Below are positions 1 to 10,991 of a DNA stretch of 64,000 bases, piece after piece. Each line of letters opens with the position of its first letter. The stretch's first letter is position 1. Source of the DNA: Lytechinus variegatus (taxonomy: Eukaryota > Echinodermata > Echinoidea > Temnopleuroida > Toxopneustidae). The stretch is from the NCBI RefSeq assembly GCF_018143015.1, contig NC_054743.1:33071934-33135933 (forward strand), written 5' to 3'. The notes below the pieces were generated by a model. It was not told the origin of the DNA. It made no database searches and saw nothing but the letters and a program-made list of their open reading frames with translations. Made by a program: the position numbers and the translations under genes.

Positions 1-215
1 ATCAGACTGATTCTAACAAAGATTCATCAAGTGAAAAGGGATTTAACACTAAAAATAACAGGTTATAATCTAACATATGCTTGTAGCTTTTATAATGCAT
101 TCACTACATTAGTAAAGGACACGTACATTTTTAAAAGAAAAAAGAAACAAGTACAGATGAACCTAAAATCAGACTGATTCAAACAAAGATACATCAAGCG
201 AAAGGGATTTAGCAG
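1..215. repeat. Direct repeat pair downstream of the LRAT-domain gene
   Basis: A unit of about 50 bp starting ATCAGACTGATTC occurs at 1-50 and again at about 167-216, differing at only a few positions. The spacing is about 167 bp, so this may be the edge of a tandem array running off the left end of the window. It lies 3' of the LRAT-domain gene on the minus strand. No coding content is seen from 1 to 468. Confidence 0.7.
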
Positions 216-468
216 TCACCTTTTTTAAAGATTGAAATAATAGGAATAGTCAACTGAAGCTTAACGTTATACGTAGGAACTTGAAGTCCTTTCATGTTAA
301 TATTTCTGGTTTTAGTATTTTTCATCCATCTTCCGCTTTCTTTGTGCGAATTAATTTAACATAAATATATTGATATCGAGTGTAATAGTAATGTTTAACA
401 GCTAAGAAAACCTTTTAATTTCAAGGAATGTATTTTTTTGCTTTCCAGGAACTGTGCAACACACTCAT

Positions 469-474
469 TTTATT
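469..474 (-). promoter_or_regulatory. Candidate polyadenylation signal of the LRAT-domain gene
   Basis: The plus strand reads TTTATT, giving AATAAA on the minus strand about 85 bp after the stop codon. Position and sequence fit a normal animal poly(A) signal, but the region is AT-rich and chance is possible. Confidence 0.4.
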
Positions 475-556
475 TTTGCGTATACATTTGAAGTAGCAGA
501 TATTTTACCTCAGCATGTTTAGCATGCGTCATGGGAACATTCAACTAAAACTACTT

Positions 557-1219
557 TTAATAGCCGATTGCATCATAGGAGCCAATACCAATAGCCGGCA
601 AGAACCTGGAAACTTTTCTTTTGATCCAACTACAGAACGTTGAACATTTTTCTTTCAAGGCCTTCCCGTGGTACCAAAGATATTCCTTAAATGTGATATT
701 CCCCGATTTGACATCGGAAAGTCCGAAAGACTGGAGGCTGATTTCTCTACCGTACCGACAGAGAGAGGCGAAATGCTCACAATTCTTGAAAATTAGGTTG
801 TATCGCCAAGTGGTGCCGACCTTTCTCCTCGCTGTTTGTACGATTTCTCTCGTACCTCTAGGAAGAAAGGAGTCATCCATGTGATTGTTCTTTCTCACAT
901 TCTTATCCCAAAAAGCAAGAATCATGTTTTCTCGTATTATATCAGCTTTGGAAGAGCTTCCATCAACCCCCGTCACGTGCACGATCTCACCATTTCCTAT
1001 GTAAACAGCCCAGTGACTGTAAAACCATTCTTTGATGGTGTCGCCTTTTTGTTGAATCAGATCTCCTGGATTGAGGTGATCCTTCAGGGCTGTAGCAGAG
1101 GTGAAATCTGACTTGCTGTGGTACCTCGCTTGCCTTGCAGCAGCTTGATCGTACAGCACAACATCAGTGGAATAGGAGGGTCCACTGCTACGACTACTTT
1201 TGGATGAACTGCTTCCCAT
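557..1219 (-). CDS. LRAT-domain (H-rev107/PLAAT-like) thiol acyltransferase or phospholipase, 220 aa, probably N-myristoylated
   Basis: A single open frame of 220 residues ends in TAA. The LRAT fold is shown by HWAVYIG with His69, VHVTG with His81, and NCEHFASLCRYG with Cys147. The two His are 12 residues apart, as in LRAT and PLAAT proteins, so the His-His-Cys catalytic set looks intact. Family members move acyl groups between phospholipids, retinol or ethanolamines by a Cys thioester, and some are phospholipase A1/2. The start MGSSSSK has Gly2, Ser6 and Lys7, a good N-myristoylation signal. There is no strong C-terminal membrane helix, unlike PLAAT proteins; the tail is basic with a weakly hydrophobic end. 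The ATG has Kozak context AAAATGG and an in-frame TAG lies 12 codons upstream. The substrate cannot be told. It could also be a FAM84-type or other divergent LRAT protein. Confidence 0.88.
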   Translation of the reverse strand: MGSSSSKSSRSSGPSYSTDVVLYDQAAARQARYHSKSDFTSATALKDHLNPGDLIQQKGDTIKEWFYSHWAVYIGNGEIVHVTGVDGSSSKADIIRENMILAFWDKNVRKNNHMDDSFLPRGTREIVQTARRKVGTTWRYNLIFKNCEHFASLCRYGREISLQSFGLSDVKSGNITFKEYLWYHGKALKEKCSTFCSWIKRKVSRFLPAIGIGSYDAIGY

Positions 1220-1263
1220 TTTGGTTTGAGACAGTCCAAGCTAGAGTGCGTCAGTTGTTGTCA
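1220..1263 (-). other. 5' UTR exon part with splice acceptor upstream of the LRAT gene
   Basis: On the minus strand the sequence TGTACCCTTTCAG, a pyrimidine tract and AG, ends at 1264 and is followed by 44 bases up to the ATG. This looks like a 3' splice site, so the first non-coding exon and the promoter probably lie further right. No obvious partner donor was identified. Confidence 0.5.
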
Positions 1264-1363
1264 CTGAAAGGGTACAGAAAATAGAACAGATTACTTCGAA
1301 TAAGTATGGTAGTTTTCAATTGATTACTTTTTTGTATTCCGTGCTAGAAAGAATGCCATGTCA

Positions 1364-1595
1364 CACAGTGGACTATGTGAAATATTATTCACACTGTTAA
1401 AATGCTAAAATTTTACAGTGTGAAGATATTTTCACACTGTGGAGAACTCGACATTTTGAATGTTCACAGCGTGTTCACATGGACCACTATGTAAGCATGG
1501 CTGATTCAAACAGTTGAAATGCTCAAAACTGACAGTGTGTAGGCATGGTGGGTGTTTTTACATTGTGTTCAACATTTTGGGACACTGTGGAACCC
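1364..1595. repeat. MITE-like repeat rich in CACAGTGT/ACACTGTG motifs
   Basis: The stretch is built of alternating inverted words such as CACACTGTTAAAATG, TTTTACAGTGTGAA and TTCACACTGTGG. It can fold into several hairpins. A related sequence occurs at about 18904-19033. Clear target duplications were not found. From 1596 to 2229 nothing coding or repetitive was recognised. Confidence 0.5.
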
Positions 1596-2229
1596 TGGCA
1601 TCATAATTTCATAAATATCACAAAAACTTATGAGAAACATGAGGGATAATTGTAAAAAGTATAGACCCCCAAAGATGATAAAATGTGAGATCACATACTG
1701 GCAGCTCCCCATATGCATGGTGGCTCTGAAGTACAGTCGATCACAATAGGGTGCCATGAGCCTACTTACATCAGGAGGGCTCAAGATATTCGTTCGACCC
1801 AACCCATTCGATTTTTTTTCAATTTGATGTGGCTGATTGACAAAACTGTATGAATATGATTCAAAATCTAACACTGATTCTAGAAATGGTAACTACTGAA
1901 CTTCCTTCGCCCAAATTGGGAAGATAAAAAATTGACTTGGAACTATTTTTTTGACTGGCGGACTAATTAGGGCTATTTTACTATTTGAGTCGATGAATTT
2001 GATCCATTCATAGTTATCTTCATAAATGGCAATTTATTTTTAAAATGAGCTGGCTACGCTACCCTTTCCTGGTCAGATATGGAATGCCAGATATATATCC
2101 TATCCAATGGTAGTAAACATTCCACCCTCTAATTTCACATTTATTTTTTATGAATTTTTCAAAAGTGCCATTTTAACACACAAGTCTATGGGGAATGTTT
2201 TACGCGCGTGACACCATAGGTCCATGATC

Positions 2230-2357
2230 ACACACGACTTCCTTTGCGAAGTTCGCGACTGTCGTTGCAAATCTTGCGATTTTAAATTGCGAATTTCACG
2301 ACTGAAATTGAAAAGTTTGGAACGAGAATCGCGAACATCACGACGGAAGTCGTGTGT
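2230..2357. mobile_element. 128-bp palindromic MITE-like element with perfect 13-bp terminal inverted repeats
   Basis: ACACACGACTTCC at 2230-2242 is the exact reverse complement of 2345-2357. The interior is rich in GCGAA and TCGCG words that also pair. It has no coding capacity. Likely a small non-autonomous DNA transposon; the superfamily is unknown. From 2358 to 2965 I see no gene. Confidence 0.65.
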
Positions 2358-2965
2358 CATTAAGCGTGACCGACCGTCATTCAAAGCCATCATACATATG
2401 TCGTGTAAGTTAAATTCCATAAATTGCCACGTTTTTATAGAGAGTGAATAAGTAACTGATTGATATACAATCTTACCTGTCTGATCTGTACAGCTGTATA
2501 AAGGATGCGACCAAATAATACCTGATGTGACATCAACCGATAAGAGGTGCAAACCAATTTAGTCGCAGTACAAGATGGACTGGAAATATATATATAATTG
2601 ACACAGACATATAGGCGATATGGAATGGAGTTCCTGGAAAATCCCAGGCGTCGTTTAGGGCAAGACAACGTGCAGTGGGGAGGGGGGGGGGAGCAAACGA
2701 ACCCATCTTTCGATCTTAGCTCCTCAATTTTCCTGGTTCGTTTCCAGAAACGTAGAAGAAATTACATATCCGCTTTATCCAAGCTCTTTATAAAAAAATG
2801 TATCGTCATAATAATTAGGTTTGAATAATAAAGGGGGAGTAATTCTGATTGGTCCCCCTTTCCTGGATTGCAATACATACCCTACTGAATGATGTTATCT
2901 TGCACTCAGAGAACGTTGGGAATTCCCACGTCAAAAGTTCAAGTTAATATTAATAGGTTCAGAGT

Positions 2966-3520
2966 CGAAAGTATGTTTATTAACTTGTAACGAGGTATTG
3001 ATGTTAATAACGACGCGTAATGGTTTCGTGCAATGTCTGCAGTACCCTGGTAAACATAACATATTTCAGGCCTGGGACTCGGGCGGAACGTTTTCCAATG
3101 GGGGGGGGGGGTATGTGTATTAACCTATAACGAGGTATCTATGTTAATAACGACCCGTAATGATTTCGTGCTAGTGTCCGCAGTACTCTGGTAAACATTA
3201 CATATTTCAGGCCTGGGACTCGGGTGGAACGTTTTCCAATGGGGGGGGGGGGGGTGATATGTTTATTAACCTATAACGAGGTATCTATGTTAACGACCCG
3301 TAGTGATTTCGTGCTAGTGTCCGCAGTACTCTGGTAAACATTACATATTTCAGGCCTGGGACTCGGGTGGAACGTTTTCCGATGGGGGGGGGGGTATGTT
3401 TATTAACCTATAACGAGGTATTGATTTCGTGCCAATGTCCGCAGTATTCTCGTAAACGTGACATATTTCAGGCCTGGGACTCAGGTGGAACGTTTTCCGA
3501 TGGGGGGGGGGGGGTGGCCA
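2966..3520. repeat. Minisatellite, about four copies of a 118-143 bp unit with a G run in each
   Basis: The words CATATTTCAGGCCTGGGACT start at 3060, 3201, 3344 and 3462, so the periods are 141, 143 and 118 bp. Each copy contains TATTAACCTATAACGAGG, TTTCGTGC, a CGCAGTA word, GGAACGTTTTCC and then a run of 10-13 G. The last unit is shorter by an internal loss. The G runs vary in length between copies. Short open frames across it are an artefact of the repeat. Confidence 0.85.
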
Positions 3521-5330
3521 TTAAGTGCTAACCAGATGGGCATCTTTACGTATTTGTATATGGTTTGGGGAAAGAAGTGGGATAGGCTGAACCCTCCCCG
3601 GCCTCCGGTTCCGCGTCCCCTGTGCTTGAAGATGATAAGAACGTTAGAACGTTAGGACTGTCAAATATTTACTCACTTTGTTCACTCTTAAAAATAGGCA
3701 TACTGCATTGAGATATTCATCATTATATTTTTTAAGACGGAAACTTTTATGATATTTGTGGGTTTTTTTAGTTTCGAAATAAGCATGACGATTAAATACG
3801 TGTCGCGAACTGGCTGAACTAGAGTATGGGCTGCGTGGGTGTGGGGATGAGCGAGAGTGCGTGAGGAAGATGATTCAAAAAGTTAAACCCCCTCGCCTCC
3901 ACACATGTGAATTCCCACTTGGTCCTTGTCATTTTCTCCTATCCGTTTTTCCATTTCTATTCGCTTCTATTCCTCCTAACCTATTCGTTGCCATTAACCA
4001 TCCGTTTCCTCTATCCATTCATTTTCCTCCCAGCTACCCGATTTTTCCCCTTATCAATCCTTTTCGATTTGTTTTCCAATCCGTTTCTGTTTTTTATCCA
4101 TTTTCTCTCTCTTTGCCTTTGATCCAAATTTTCTTGTTCTCATATCAGTTTTCACCGTAAACACGCTGTTTTATGGAAAGTGTAAACAAATTTTGATCTT
4201 CAAATAAATAGTTGTTTAAACCATAAAAAAAAATAAGTTCATAACAGTATTAGACAGTCTCTTATGGAGTTTTTTTTGTAGTGATTTTTATTATTCATCC
4301 AAATAAATTTCATACATACATAATCAGGAAAATTAAATAACAGTGTAATAACCATAGCAGGGAAATTGTATCAGAACAGAGACATCTTCCGAAATCATGT
4401 AAATATAACATTTCAACAACTTAAGTATGCGGCTAAAGCAAATAATAAAACAAAGACGTAACTGCGCGAATTGAAAGAATGAATGTATTTGAGATTCTCC
4501 CGTCCCATGAGCCCCCCCCCCTCTATCAGACCCCAAAACAAAATACAGGAACAATTAACATAGGGGAAAATAAACAAAAACAAACAAATAACAGACAGAA
4601 CAGAGGTCAGTTTACAGTGACAGTGATCGATCGATTCCGTGTACGGGCAGACGAGGGCACCCCTCCCTTTCCCATCCTTTTTATTTTGGTTAATGTAAAA
4701 AACCTTTAAATATTCCCATTTTTAAAGTGTCGCGTTAGCGTATTACGCTCTAATGCAATTTTCTTTTCTTCTTCTTTGCTAATAAGTAACTTTTCCTTTA
4801 TCTCTTCAGGAGTTGATGGTTTACCCTTCCCTCTCCCTTGATATATCAAATTTTTGATTAGCAAAATGATATGATTTAAGTAATTGTATGTTTTCCGTTG
4901 TTTCCTCGAGTTAGTTTTTTGAAAATTGGAAGGCTGAACAAATTACTACTCCGTTCCCACAAATCTCCTACTTTTTCACATTAAAAAATAAATGCTTTTA
5001 TGTTTCTTCGTATTTGCTACAGAAAGAACATTTATCACTTGCCATAAAATGAAACCAGTATAAGTGATGATTCAGAAATATGATATTGTATAACATTTTA
5101 AAGTGTTGCAAGTGTTGCAAATAACTTGCTATCGATTACAAGCTGATTTTTGGTCCCCTAATCAAGTCTTGTAATTGATTAGAGAATTTTGAATTTGTCG
5201 TTGATCTGCTTCTTAAATCAACATTTAAGTATTGATTTGCATTAGTTAATATTAGTTTATATATCACTTGTGAATTTGCAACTGAAAATTTGCCACTGAG
5301 TGCAAATATTTCTCTTTCATCAACCCCTTA
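3521..5330. other. Gene-free stretch
   Basis: No gene was recognised. About 3900-4160 is a pyrimidine-rich, low-complexity tract that opens spurious frames. Short poly-C runs and AT-rich sequence fill the rest. No domain, splice-bounded exon or transposon end could be supported. Confidence 0.5.
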
Positions 5331-5766
5331 AGGCCACCGCACACCTTACGACTGTTCGCGATCCGATTTTGGAACAAAATGCAATTTGCTCATTTTCTGA
5401 AAATGTGAATGGAACATATAATTTTATTTGAGGTCAAAATCAATTGAAAGAATACTAATGTAACCATTTTGAAAGATTGCAAGCCTTTATTTTGGAGCAA
5501 AGCCAAATTAGTTTCAAATCATAGCCAATCGTAAAACTGCTATGACGTCATTACGACTAGATATTAAATTCGTTTTTATTCTGTTTATTCTATTATTTTT
5601 ATTTTAAGAAGGATGATAGCATAGTCAAACATTTGAACAAAGGGATTCGTACAACGATTTAGAAAATTACACAGAAAGATATTCAAAGTCTCAATATTAG
5701 CATGAAATTGTACTACATCTCATTCTGAAATCGGGTCGCAGACCAATCGTAAGGTGTGCGTCGCCT
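5331..5766. mobile_element. 436-bp Harbinger-like MITE with TTA target duplication
   Basis: The left end AGGCCACCGCACACCTTACG pairs with the right end CGTAAGGTGTGCGTCGCCT at 5748-5766 with few mismatches. The element is flanked by TTA at 5328-5330 and 5767-5769. A 3-bp TTA/TAA duplication is typical of PIF/Harbinger elements. There is no transposase, so it is non-autonomous. Confidence 0.75.
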
Positions 5767-5769
5767 TTA

Positions 5770-7145
5770 GACTTCTCTTCGATTTCCCATGTTCTCTTAC
5801 ACTTCTTCTCTTCCTTTCTCGCTGCCTTTCTTTCTCTCTCTAAATATTGTCTTAAATTCTCAGCAATGGAGATTTGAAAGAAGGGTTAGTGGGAGTATTA
5901 CCTTTTAGTTGCAGGTATTTATTAAAACTCATCTTCACATCATGTACAAATTCGACAACTCCAGCAGAAAACAAGTATCCGGGTAATTCATGGAGAGAAA
6001 TCATAAGCCATCTGAACGTGGGCTACCAATCAAATGATTTGACAGAGTCGACGAGAAAGTAAGAAATATTCCGACTGAAAATTCATGCAAATTAAAGTGT
6101 GAGTTGTAAACCATCATAACACAATGGATTCATGAAATTACACCTGTTTGAATTTCCTTTTTCTCAGCCACTCTTAAAAAAAGAAAAACTAAAGTTTTTT
6201 TCGAGTGGGGGGGGGGGGCGAAATTTTACATTTAATTAAACTAAAATGCAAAACATCTATTTGGTTCTGTGGTGGAAAAATGTTTAATACATTAATTTAA
6301 ACAATCTCTTAATTTTGAAACTCAAACTTACATACTTTGTGTACCACAAAAATATCAACAAAAAGTGTGTGTGTGTGTGGGGGGGGGGTGTATTGGACCT
6401 ACCTCAACCATCGGGTTTCTGGGACTTGGCCCAGTAAGAACAATGTAGAAGTATGAAATCGGGTCACCAGCTCAACCTCATGAATATCAAACATTAGAAG
6501 CGGCAGCACAAATTCCTACAGCCATGAACGTTCGATAGAGATGGCAGCACATCATTTTGTGATGTTGAGTTGATACTTTGATTATACACACTCTATTGAC
6601 CAATTGACTCAAAACTATCGCAGAGAGATAAATTACCCTTCGGCGGTTTGGGGACTGGTTAAATTCATTTCATCTCTCTCACTTCCCTACCAAACAGTGA
6701 AAGTGTTATCAAGCATCTGTTACACAGCCAAAAGAAAAGAAGAAAAAAAGCTTTGCATGCTTAAGATCACGAGCAATTTCCAATATGTATATATGTATAA
6801 CATGTATACAATACATGAAAAAGACCTCCTTTGGAAATTGGGATTTAAGGATTTTGGAAGTTCAGACCGAAGGAAATTGTGGAACTTGATACTAATACGC
6901 AACAGTCCGTGTTATTTACAAAGGTCTACCTTTTTTGCCTTTAGTACAATACAATTCAATGGATGTTAATTATAACAACATCAAAATCAGTGTAATGTAG
7001 GAAAGCATAGAGCAATACAAAGTCACTGTTTTGCCAAATTGCCGTTTGTCGAGCAAATTCCATATTAAAATACATCTACTTGGCGGACTCGAGGTGATCA
7101 TGAATAAATCACCTCTCTAAAATGTAAATGTCAGATCTAATTTGT
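5770..7145. other. Gene-free stretch with G-run microsatellites
   Basis: Poly-G runs occur at about 6208-6218 and 6382-6389, the latter after a (GT)n run. Short open frames at 5874-6062 and 6604-6969 match nothing I recognise and lack convincing splice sites. The right part probably includes the 3' UTR of the GPCR gene on the minus strand. Confidence 0.4.
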
Positions 7146-10100
7146 CTATTCTCCTTTGCATGTGCATGATAAGCAATTGGCCATCGATTTCCTATACATT
7201 CGCAGTTCTTTCTTAACACGTCTGTTCATAAAGGCGTATACCATAGGATCCGCTATGGTCATGCAGTACGTCCACCAGACAGCCAGGACCCCGAACAGCT
7301 CCGAAGTTGAATCGAATGAATACCAGATGAAAAGTGGAATAGTGAAGAAGATACTACAACAGACCAGTAGCACACCTTTAGGGAAAATAAGATGGAATAG
7401 CGTTTGAATTCTGAAAGAATTATTCTTCTAAAAATTCAATCTGTTTTGATCAGGGTTAAGACTTCCTTGCTGTGGAAGAGTATCCACCCGAACCTGAAAT
7501 AAAAAAGCTATTCTCAGGGGCTGTTATCTTTTGCAGGCCATTCAAAAGCGTGTTACTAAATTTCCCAAGTTCTTACTAATAGAGGGCCTAAGAATATTCT
7601 ACCATGCTTTCAAAAAGTCTTTACAAGTGGGGGAAGGTGTATTAGACATAGTTGCTCTGAAAGGAAGTCTTTCTTAACATGCGCAAAGAGTATTCGTACC
7701 ACCACACATGTATTAAACATTAATATTTGATATGGCAGTATTGCTTACGGGAATTGCATACGAGGTTTTAAATTCACAGTATTTGTGCAAATCATGCCGA
7801 AATATATAATGAAAAAATGAATTCTCTCATTTTTGAAAAAGAAGAATGCTTTAAACACAAAAAGGTCAGTGGTACGCCTACGGAAAGAAAGTGCTTTCCT
7901 TTAGCTTTTTTGCCATCATATGAGATAATTATATCTTCTCCTAGACGTCAGTTTTACCTGTCCACGCGACTCTCCTTTGCCTAACTATTCGCAACTTTTC
8001 AAGCTTCGTCTTTCGAGTTCTCCGACGGACTCGCTTCGGTCGTATGACGTCCTCCCCGCTTTCGTCATCCTTGCCGGTGGTGAAATCCACCCCAGATGGT
8101 GACATGGAGTAAGTGGTAATTGTTTGAGATGGTTCAGAATCGAAATCACAGGTCTGATCATCATCTTCGCTGTAGTTTTCAGTGACATCATCATCATCGT
8201 TGTAATCCCGGCCATGGTTTCCAAGCCCGACTACACCCTTGAGGCTGCCGAACAGGTTGGACAAACGTCTTGTTCGCGTTTCAATGACAGTTCTGTAAGT
8301 CGTACCAATATCATCTTCTCCTGTTGCCGCAGTGTATAGACTGGTACCAGGAGTGAAACCAGTTCCATGTGCAGATTTAAATCCTTTGATGACACAGTTG
8401 ACATCACCATCATTTACTGCGTCTTCTTTGGCGCTAGATTCTCGCTTGATATTCAGCAATGCACTCAGCCGAGACCCGAGGCCGTACCTTCCTCGTGAAG
8501 CGCCCTCACGTGTAAGAGTTGATCCATCATCGAGCACTACACCTTTCCTTCTGCGTTTCACTACTTCCTTGTCTTTCAAAGCGAGTGAAACTTCACAATC
8601 CTCTACTTTACCCATTGGTTGTACTACTGATCTTTCAGTTTCATGCGATATGTGTCCTGTGGTAGCCACTGGGCTATAAACCTGCTGTCCAGGGCATTGT
8701 GGTGTGTTTTGCTCGAAATCGACCGATTCTGTATCTGCAAATGTGATATCAAACTTCACCTTTCGTAGACCAACAGGACTTGAGGGAATCGGTCTTGCCG
8801 GTCGAGCTCGCACTGTTGATTTAAGTCCACGTCGCCGTCTTCGCGTAAGCTTGCGATCCCTTTTCCAGAGTAAAACCGCTATGACGGTGTAGGAAACTAT
8901 CATTGTTGGAAGTACAATCGCAAGAATGGTGACCATTGTCAGGATGTTCTGGGAAAGCGTATCACTCTTCCAATCAAGCGGCAGGCACATCTTCAATTCA
9001 TCTGTGTACCCAATATTTGTTTTTAAGACAGGAGGTAGAGAAATCGTTGAAGCTATAAGCCAGGTCAATGTCAGCATGACACGAACTCTTGCCCAATCGG
9101 AAATTCCACACTTGTTGCAAGACGTGACGACAATAACCCGATCTACGGCGATGAATGCAATCGTCAAGAAGTGGGTGTAGCCAAAGGAGAGGGCAAAGAA
9201 ACCAAAAATCTGTTATGAAAAGATTGAAAAGAAGATGCTACCATTTATTTCAATTCCTCAGGAATCTCGTTTCTCTGTGATCATATAGAATAAACAATCA
9301 TCAATATCGAGCGTAGCAGGGCATGGAGAAAATGTCCCCATCCCCGGATTGAAACGTGAATTGTTACGTCTTACGAGTACTTTCCTACGATTCCTCGGAT
9401 TTTAAGCACAACCATGATCAGTGCATAGCGTCATCAGGTAATTCAACAATTGAGTGTGTGTGCGCGAGGGTGGGGAGGGCAGGGGGGTGGGGTATTAGTG
9501 TATATAATGTCACATATTTTCTCTTTTTCCCATTTAACTAGAGGTATCATACATACATGATGCAGTCACCTATATTCGATGGTGTTCTTTCTTTTTGTTT
9601 CTCCCTTTCTATCACCCTTTTGTAATTTTTTAGCACTTAAAAAAAATAATTATTTGTACGTGCTTGCAGCTGATGATAGCTAAAATAATGTCGTATAAAG
9701 GACTGAGGGAATGTATTGCATCATGATCATGGGCTTAACCTTTGCGAAAACAACAATTTCGAATCATTATTATCTGGTCAAGATTTATAAAAGACCTACA
9801 CTGTTAGAAAATTTATCCTTAAAATAAAAGAAGTTCTTGCAGCCGAGTCTCGAGAACACCTGTAATCTTACCAGATTGCGTAATCTTACAAGAAATTGGT
9901 ATTTGGTGTGTGTAATCTTACAAATTTCCTTAAATAAAACACTCTTTTCCCCTTTTTCTAACAGACCTGTTCTGTTAAATTGCAGAAAAATTCCTGTTTC
10001 ATGAATTTAAAGAATGATTCTGGTATTGCTTTCTGCAAATCTTCTTTTATTTTTCTGTAAAATCAGGGTTTTTTTAACAGTGTACACATTTTTATTGTAA

Positions 10101-10742
10101 TACCTTTCTTTTTAAATCTCATACCTTACTTGATCATGATACTATCCATTGATTTGAATTCTAGCGACTTTCCATCTATTACTAATAATTACATTGGAAG
10201 TATGATTGCTTTTATGTAATGTCTATACTATAAATATATGGCGTTAAAATCTCCACTGGTCGGTGTTATGAAGAAACCGCACGCCAAGTGTCAAAATACA
10301 CAACACAGTTTGAATATAACACCAAATGATTACGATATAACAAAGAAAATAACACCAATCATTGTTGTACTAGCACGGTGTAGTGTTTTGAGCCGGTCCC
10401 ATTACAACAACGACCGGTGTAATTTTGACACCACTGCTTTTGGCATTTACAATGCATCTCCTTCTCTCAGCTCATTGAATATACCTTACAGCAGGTATCC
10501 TCCAAACCTTCGCCATGATCAAAGACTGATTTGAGAGAAAAGGGCATGGCCAGAAAAACCCTTCCAAGATCAGCTGCAATCAGGTTTAAGATGAGTAGGT
10601 TATGGGGAGTCTGTCTGAGGCTTCGAACCCGCAGGATTGTGATCAGTGCTGTTAGGTTCGTTAGTAGGGCCACCAGCATGATCAACACCAAACTGCAGAG
10701 GAAGAAAAATACCACAGAAATATGAATTGTTCTTGAAGGCAT
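7146..10742 (-). CDS. Class A (rhodopsin-like) G-protein-coupled receptor with a very long third intracellular loop
   Basis: Exon model by eye: 10742-10485, 9209-7958, a weak 31-nt microexon 7493-7463, and 7410-7146, giving about 601 residues. Exons 1 and 2 join in phase 0 (donor AAG/GTATAT). The last two large exons do not share phase unless the microexon, or another small exon, is used. Visible hallmarks: TM1 with TNLT; TM2 NLIAAD; TM3 opening with CCK; DRV in place of DRY, 24 residues after the TM3 Cys; TM4 Trp and Pro; an ECL2 Cys; TM5 Pro and Tyr; TM7 ADPMVY. The loop between TM5 and TM6 is about 270 residues, starts with KRDRKLTRRRRRG, holds an Asp/Glu-rich patch, and ends basic. The retinal Lys position of TM7 is Tyr and the aminergic Asp of TM3 is Ala, so an opsin or amine receptor is unlikely. 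The ligand is unknown. The extracellular N-terminus is only about 7 residues from this ATG, so a 5' exon may be missing. Confidence 0.82.
9797..10085. mobile_element. MITE with TACACTGTTA termini inside the GPCR intron
   Basis: The left end TACACTGTTAGAAAA pairs with the right end TTTTTTTAACAGTGTA. TA at both ends suggests a TA target duplication, as in Tc1/mariner relatives. The interior contains three TGTAATCTTAC words. It has no coding capacity and lies in the first GPCR intron. Confidence 0.6.
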
Positions 10743-10751
10743 TGTGATTTG

Positions 10752-10991
10752 CAGTGGCGTACCTAGGATTTTCCACGGGGGGGGGGGGGCAAAACCGGTC
10801 GAAAAATTTGACTAGCAAAAAAAAAGTCTTTAATCACAAAGGTCTTCAAATCGTACCATAAAAAAAAATTGAAAAGCAAAAAAAAAAAAGAAAAAGAAAG
10901 GTCTTCAATCATGCCATTAAAAAAATGAACAAGCAATAAAAATAAAAAATTATTCAGTCGTACCAGAAGGTACGACGCAGGTACGCTAGTG
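10752..10991. mobile_element. 240-bp hAT-like non-autonomous element just upstream of the GPCR start codon
   Basis: The left end CAGTGGCGTACC and right end GGTACGCTAGTG are inverted with two mismatches. The candidate 8-bp target duplications GTGATTTG (10744-10751) and GTGACGTG match at 6 of 8. It carries a poly-G run at its left end and A-rich sequence inside. The ends resemble those of the element at 19999-21192. It stops about 9 bp before the GPCR ATG. Confidence 0.65.

Noticed and set aside
2966-3520. CRISPR-like array
   Set aside because: Units are 118-143 bp and similar throughout, with no short repeat plus unique spacer structure; the sequence is eukaryotic.
8124-8892. Several plus-strand frames of 60-115 residues opposite the GPCR loop
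   Set aside because: Shadow frames of the coding exon with no recognisable domains.
7146-10742. Opsin identity of the GPCR
   Set aside because: The TM7 position that holds the retinal lysine is tyrosine (WWTYCMTIADP).
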